64,000 bases of DNA from an uncultured Eubacteriales bacterium (lineage in GTDB: Bacteria; Bacillota; Clostridia; UBA1381): NCBI GenBank assembly GCA_905199755.1, contig CAJKHT010000005.1, forward strand, positions 1-64,000, in the 5' to 3' direction. Every line of letters starts with the position of its first letter. The stretch's first letter is position 1. Made by a program: the position numbers and the translations under genes. This document shows positions 61,127-64,000 of the stretch, in pieces. Below the pieces are notes generated by a model. The model was given only the letters and a program-made list of their open reading frames with translations, had not been told where the DNA came from and made no database searches.

Positions 61127-64000
61127 TTATTTATAGCTTATAATTCCGTATTCCTTCGGATTTTTCGATGCGCCTATGCCCGAGTTCCATTCAAGATAGC
61201 CGACACGCTTTCCCTCACGGTTCTGATTAAACAGTACCGACATTTTAAGCACGTCATTTTCCGCTATGTTAAACGGATAAATCTCCGCCGCGGGAATAAA
61301 CGCCTTATAAATTATCTTACCGTCCGCCACGGTTACATTGTGAATACCCTCCGTAACAACGGTCTTTTTCTGTGTATAGCCCTCCGGAGCTTTTTCGGCG
61401 GTTATGAACGGAGCATCCTCCTTAAACAGGGTATCTCCCTTTCCCGTTGCTCTTCCGAAATGGAAGCCGATAAGCTCATCGGTATTTCCGCGCATACCCG
61501 TATCAAATGCAAACTGCATGCTGTCCTTTGACCACATACCGCCTACACTGTCAGCATCCATATTAACGTCGTTATCGTCAACCTCGGCTGCAAGATAAAT
61601 CCCCTCCTCCGTCACTCCGACAGCGAATTTTGCCTTAAATGTTTCATCAACGGTGTTGTCTCCGGCAATCAGCGAAACATACTTCATGTTATCGCTTATC
61701 CAGCTGATGTTATCGGCATATTCGAGAGTATTTTTGTCAAACAGAGGCTTGTTGTCCGCAGAAGCCATATACGGATAATATACGCTGTTTTCTTCGGCAA
61801 CCGCCTTGTCAAGCCATACATTTCCGAACCTTTGGGGATCCTTTTCACCTGATAGTCCGCCGCCCCATTCAAGACAGCCGATATTTTTCGTGCCGTCATT
61901 GCGGTTTGCAACAATCGAGAAATGCATTGCTTCGTTCACATTTTTCTCATACGGATATATTTCCTTTGACGGCAGATATATCATATACGTAATTTCACTT
62001 CCGTCGGCAATACGCTGTACGGCTGCATTTTCAATAATATTTCCGCTTTCCGTAAAGTCGGAAATCATATCGCCGCCTATATACGGAGCAGTCTTTTTAT
62101 AGACAATCGGATTTCCGGCATAATTAAGCCCAACATAACATTCCTGATAACCGTTGCCGCTGCGGTCTCCGACCGTGTCAAACGCAAACTGCAAACCGCT
62201 CTTTTGGCTTATTTCTTCGGGAGAATCCGCAATCGCATTGTCGCTTGTATCATTTACCTTTGCCACAAGATACATTCCGTCATCTGTAACGGACAGCGCA
62301 AATTTCGCACCGAAATCACCCTGCTCGGCTCCCTGTTCTTTTGCTGTCCAGCGCCAGTTGGTGTCCGTATAGGAAATATCGCTGTTAAGCTCAAAGGTGT
62401 ACTTATTAAACAGCGGCTTTGTATCCCCGTTTGTTACAACATGAGTCAAGATATTGTTTGTATCGGTCTTGGCTTTTTCCGTTATATTGTAAAGCACCTG
62501 TCCCGTATACAGCTCGTCACCCTGTGCGGACGGTATAGTGTCAAGCTTTTTGCTGTCAAGTCCGCTTATAAAATACATTGTTTCCGGCTTTATAACAATA
62601 TTACTCAAATCCGAGGTATCAACATCGTTATTTTCCCAGTCAACAATTTTGAAATCAGCTGCTGCACAATCCGTAATAAGCTTTGAAAGCTCGGTCGGAT
62701 TGCTCTTTGAACCGCCGACATTCCATACAATCAGCTGGTCTTTGCCGTCACTTTTCACTCTTACGGCATTCTGCTTTTTATTGGAAAGCAGATACTCGTC
62801 AACATAATCGTATTCCTTGCCGATTGTATCAAAAAACGTATTCATTGCGATAGCCGCAAACCTCGGAGAATACAGTCCTACTCTGAACGCTCCGCCCTCT
62901 ATGCCCTGACCGTAAATCTTATTTTTATTAAGATATTGCAGCCAGTCTTTATCGTCCGACACATTGACAGCAAAAAACGTTGTGAACAGCGCACCGTACT
63001 TAAAATCCTTTAAAAATTCAACCACCATGCGCATTGCTTCTTCCTTTTCGGTATTGTTCAGATATTCCGAATCGGAGGCTCTCAGCATCATATGCATTTC
63101 CGTTGAGCAAAACGGCTTTGGCTCCTTGCCGTAATCCTCGGCGATTTTGTTGTAATTCCATGGGTCAATGTCCCAGCCGTGCATTGCGATTGCGTCATAA
63201 TAATCATACGCGTCCGTCTGCACAAGCTCTTCATAAAAGTTGGTGTACCGTCTTGCTCCGATACCGCCCAGAGTTACAATACTTTCATCTCCCGGCTGAT
63301 ATTTTTTGATTACATTATATGCCGATTTCTGAATTTCGGCAAAGTCCTTTGTTATTCCTTTCCAGAACACGCTTCCGCCGTAAACATGAGGCTCGTTCCA
63401 TACCTCCCAGATATTGCATACATCCTTATAGCGCTTTACCGCATATTCCACATATGCCCTCCATGCTTCGATATTTACGGGAGCATAGTAATTTATACCG
63501 CCGCCCGTCGGAGAGGTGTAGCCTGTGCGGTACGGCGCCGCATATCTCGGAGTTCCCATGATATTAAGCACAAGGTCAAAGCCGTATTTCAGCGCCTCGT
63601 TTACGGAGCCGTCCCATTCCGCAAAATCAAATTCACCGCGGTGTATATTTGCTTTTGACGGAGTTTTGTATGCAAGACCGTCCGGCGAAAGATAATGATA
63701 GCGTATTTTTCTGAAGCCCAGTAAATCCGCAAGCTCCACCTGGTCGCCCCTTAAACCGTTTTTGCGTCCGTTTACGATTTCGGGATTAAGATACGTTCCC
63801 GGGTCTATCGAAACCGCCAGTCTGTCACAGCGTTCCTCCATAGGCTTTGTCTTGTACCTTGCCACCACGATACCCTGCCGCTTTATATACAGCTTAACCG
63901 TTTCCTGCGTTTTGGGATTTTTCTTGGTGTAAAACTCATACAATGTATCTTTTATACCGTATTTGTCAGTTGTGTAAAACTGAAATTCGTAATATCCCTG
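61127..64000 (-). CDS. Giant clan GH-A glycosidase (GH39-like) with two CBM9-like modules (N-terminus cut off by window edge)
   Basis: 957 residues visible; the frame stays open through base 64000, so the start is outside. An N-terminal beta domain end (Y-E-F-Y-T-K-K) leads into a GH-A barrel with R-Y-H-Y-L-S-P-D, acid/base Glu in W-E-V-W-N-E-P-H (visible residue ~203), M-H-G-W-D-I-D-P-W-N and nucleophile Glu in C-S-T-E-M-H (~301). A beta-sandwich follows, then two tandem CBM9-like domains (~510-740 and ~750-957), each starting [TN]-K-P-L-F-[ND]-K and with Q-F-A-F-D-T, E-I-Y-P and G-x-L-E-W motifs. Paralogue of the giant gene at 52.9-56.8 kb. Presumably secreted. Confidence 0.88.
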   Translation of the reverse strand, partial: QGYYEFQFYTTDKYGIKDTLYEFYTKKNPKTQETVKLYIKRQGIVVARYKTKPMEERCDRLAVSIDPGTYLNPEIVNGRKNGLRGDQVELADLLGFRKIRYHYLSPDGLAYKTPSKANIHRGEFDFAEWDGSVNEALKYGFDLVLNIMGTPRYAAPYRTGYTSPTGGGINYYAPVNIEAWRAYVEYAVKRYKDVCNIWEVWNEPHVYGGSVFWKGITKDFAEIQKSAYNVIKKYQPGDESIVTLGGIGARRYTNFYEELVQTDAYDYYDAIAMHGWDIDPWNYNKIAEDYGKEPKPFCSTEMHMMLRASDSEYLNNTEKEEAMRMVVEFLKDFKYGALFTTFFAVNVSDDKDWLQYLNKNKIYGQGIEGGAFRVGLYSPRFAAIAMNTFFDTIGKEYDYVDEYLLSNKKQNAVRVKSDGKDQLIVWNVGGSKSNPTELSKLITDCAAADFKIVDWENNDVDTSDLSNIVIKPETMYFISGLDSKKLDTIPSAQGDELYTGQVLYNITEKAKTDTNNILTHVVTNGDTKPLFNKYTFELNSDISYTDTNWRWTAKEQGAEQGDFGAKFALSVTDDGMYLVAKVNDTSDNAIADSPEEISQKSGLQFAFDTVGDRSGNGYQECYVGLNYAGNPIVYKKTAPYIGGDMISDFTESGNIIENAAVQRIADGSEITYMIYLPSKEIYPYEKNVNEAMHFSIVANRNDGTKNIGCLEWGGGLSGEKDPQRFGNVWLDKAVAEENSVYYPYMASADNKPLFDKNTLEYADNISWISDNMKYVSLIAGDNTVDETFKAKFAVGVTEEGIYLAAEVDDNDVNMDADSVGGMWSKDSMQFAFDTGMRGNTDELIGFHFGRATGKGDTLFKEDAPFITAEKAPEGYTQKKTVVTEGIHNVTVADGKIIYKAFIPAAEIYPFNIAENDVLKMSVLFNQNREGKRVGYLEWNSGIGASKNPKEYGIISYK

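Noticed and set aside
1..64000. tRNA, rRNA, CRISPR, prophage or insertion sequences
   Set aside because: No cloverleaf-like TTCGAATC blocks, no rRNA sequence, no regular direct-repeat arrays and no transposase or integrase motifs were found on reading through.

Overview
The window looks like chromosomal DNA from a low-to-moderate GC, Gram-positive Clostridia-type Firmicute, probably a plant- or host-glycan-degrading gut or rumen anaerobe. The evidence is SLH-domain surface proteins, lipoprotein solute-binding proteins, YesM/YesN-type two-component regulators, strong AGGAGG-like ribosome binding sites, frequent TTG starts, and many near-consensus TTGACA-17-TATAAT promoters. The housekeeping genes lepA, rodA, nrdR, mnmE, rsuA, nth, secA, prsA, mfd, pth and tepA all match Firmicute types. 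I see no rRNA, tRNA, insertion sequence, prophage or CRISPR array. Every gene-free stretch is under 300 bases.

Left part (1-9.5 kb): a minus-strand operon encodes two extracellular solute-binding lipoproteins and two secreted multi-domain proteins. The last of these runs off the left edge. A YesM histidine kinase / YesN AraC-type response regulator pair is transcribed divergently. The shared 180-bp intergenic region carries a repeated AATTTACAA motif just upstream of the kinase promoter.

9.5-23 kb: lepA with a tiny Cys-rich downstream gene; an ECF sigma factor / membrane anti-sigma-like / SLH-vWA (YfbK-like) operon; a MATE exporter; two tandem SLH proteins sharing an uncharacterised repeated module, one of which also has a CAP domain; rodA; and a DUF3343 / EF2568-type cysteine desulfurase pair that may serve selenium or sulfur trafficking.

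23-32.6 kb: MgtC-like membrane protein, fructokinase and a GDPD-PHP fusion phosphoesterase, divergent from a DeoR regulator with overlapping promoters; a sugar-phosphate isomerase-like TIM barrel; tepA-ylzJ; the nrdR-mnmE-rsuA operon; and nth.

32.6-48 kb: FlaA1/CapD-type nucleotide-sugar dehydratase with an unknown membrane protein, secA, an acyl-CoA ligase fused to a hot-dog thioesterase, prsA, mfd, pth, an ECF-transporter S component, and an ammonium transporter fused to a PII signalling domain. The Amt-PII gene lies behind a leader with two tandem terminator-like hairpins.

48-64 kb: a minus-strand glycan-degradation cluster. It holds a lectin-like secreted protein, a giant clan GH-A enzyme, an arabinose/fucose isomerase-like protein, a cytosolic GH43-like enzyme, a secreted GH5, an orphan LuxR-type response regulator, a 709-residue family I do not recognise, and a second giant GH-A enzyme with two CBM9-like modules that runs off the right edge. 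With the lipoproteins and YesMN at the left end, this suggests an organism that binds, cuts and imports complex plant glycans. The exact substrate cannot be read from the sequence.
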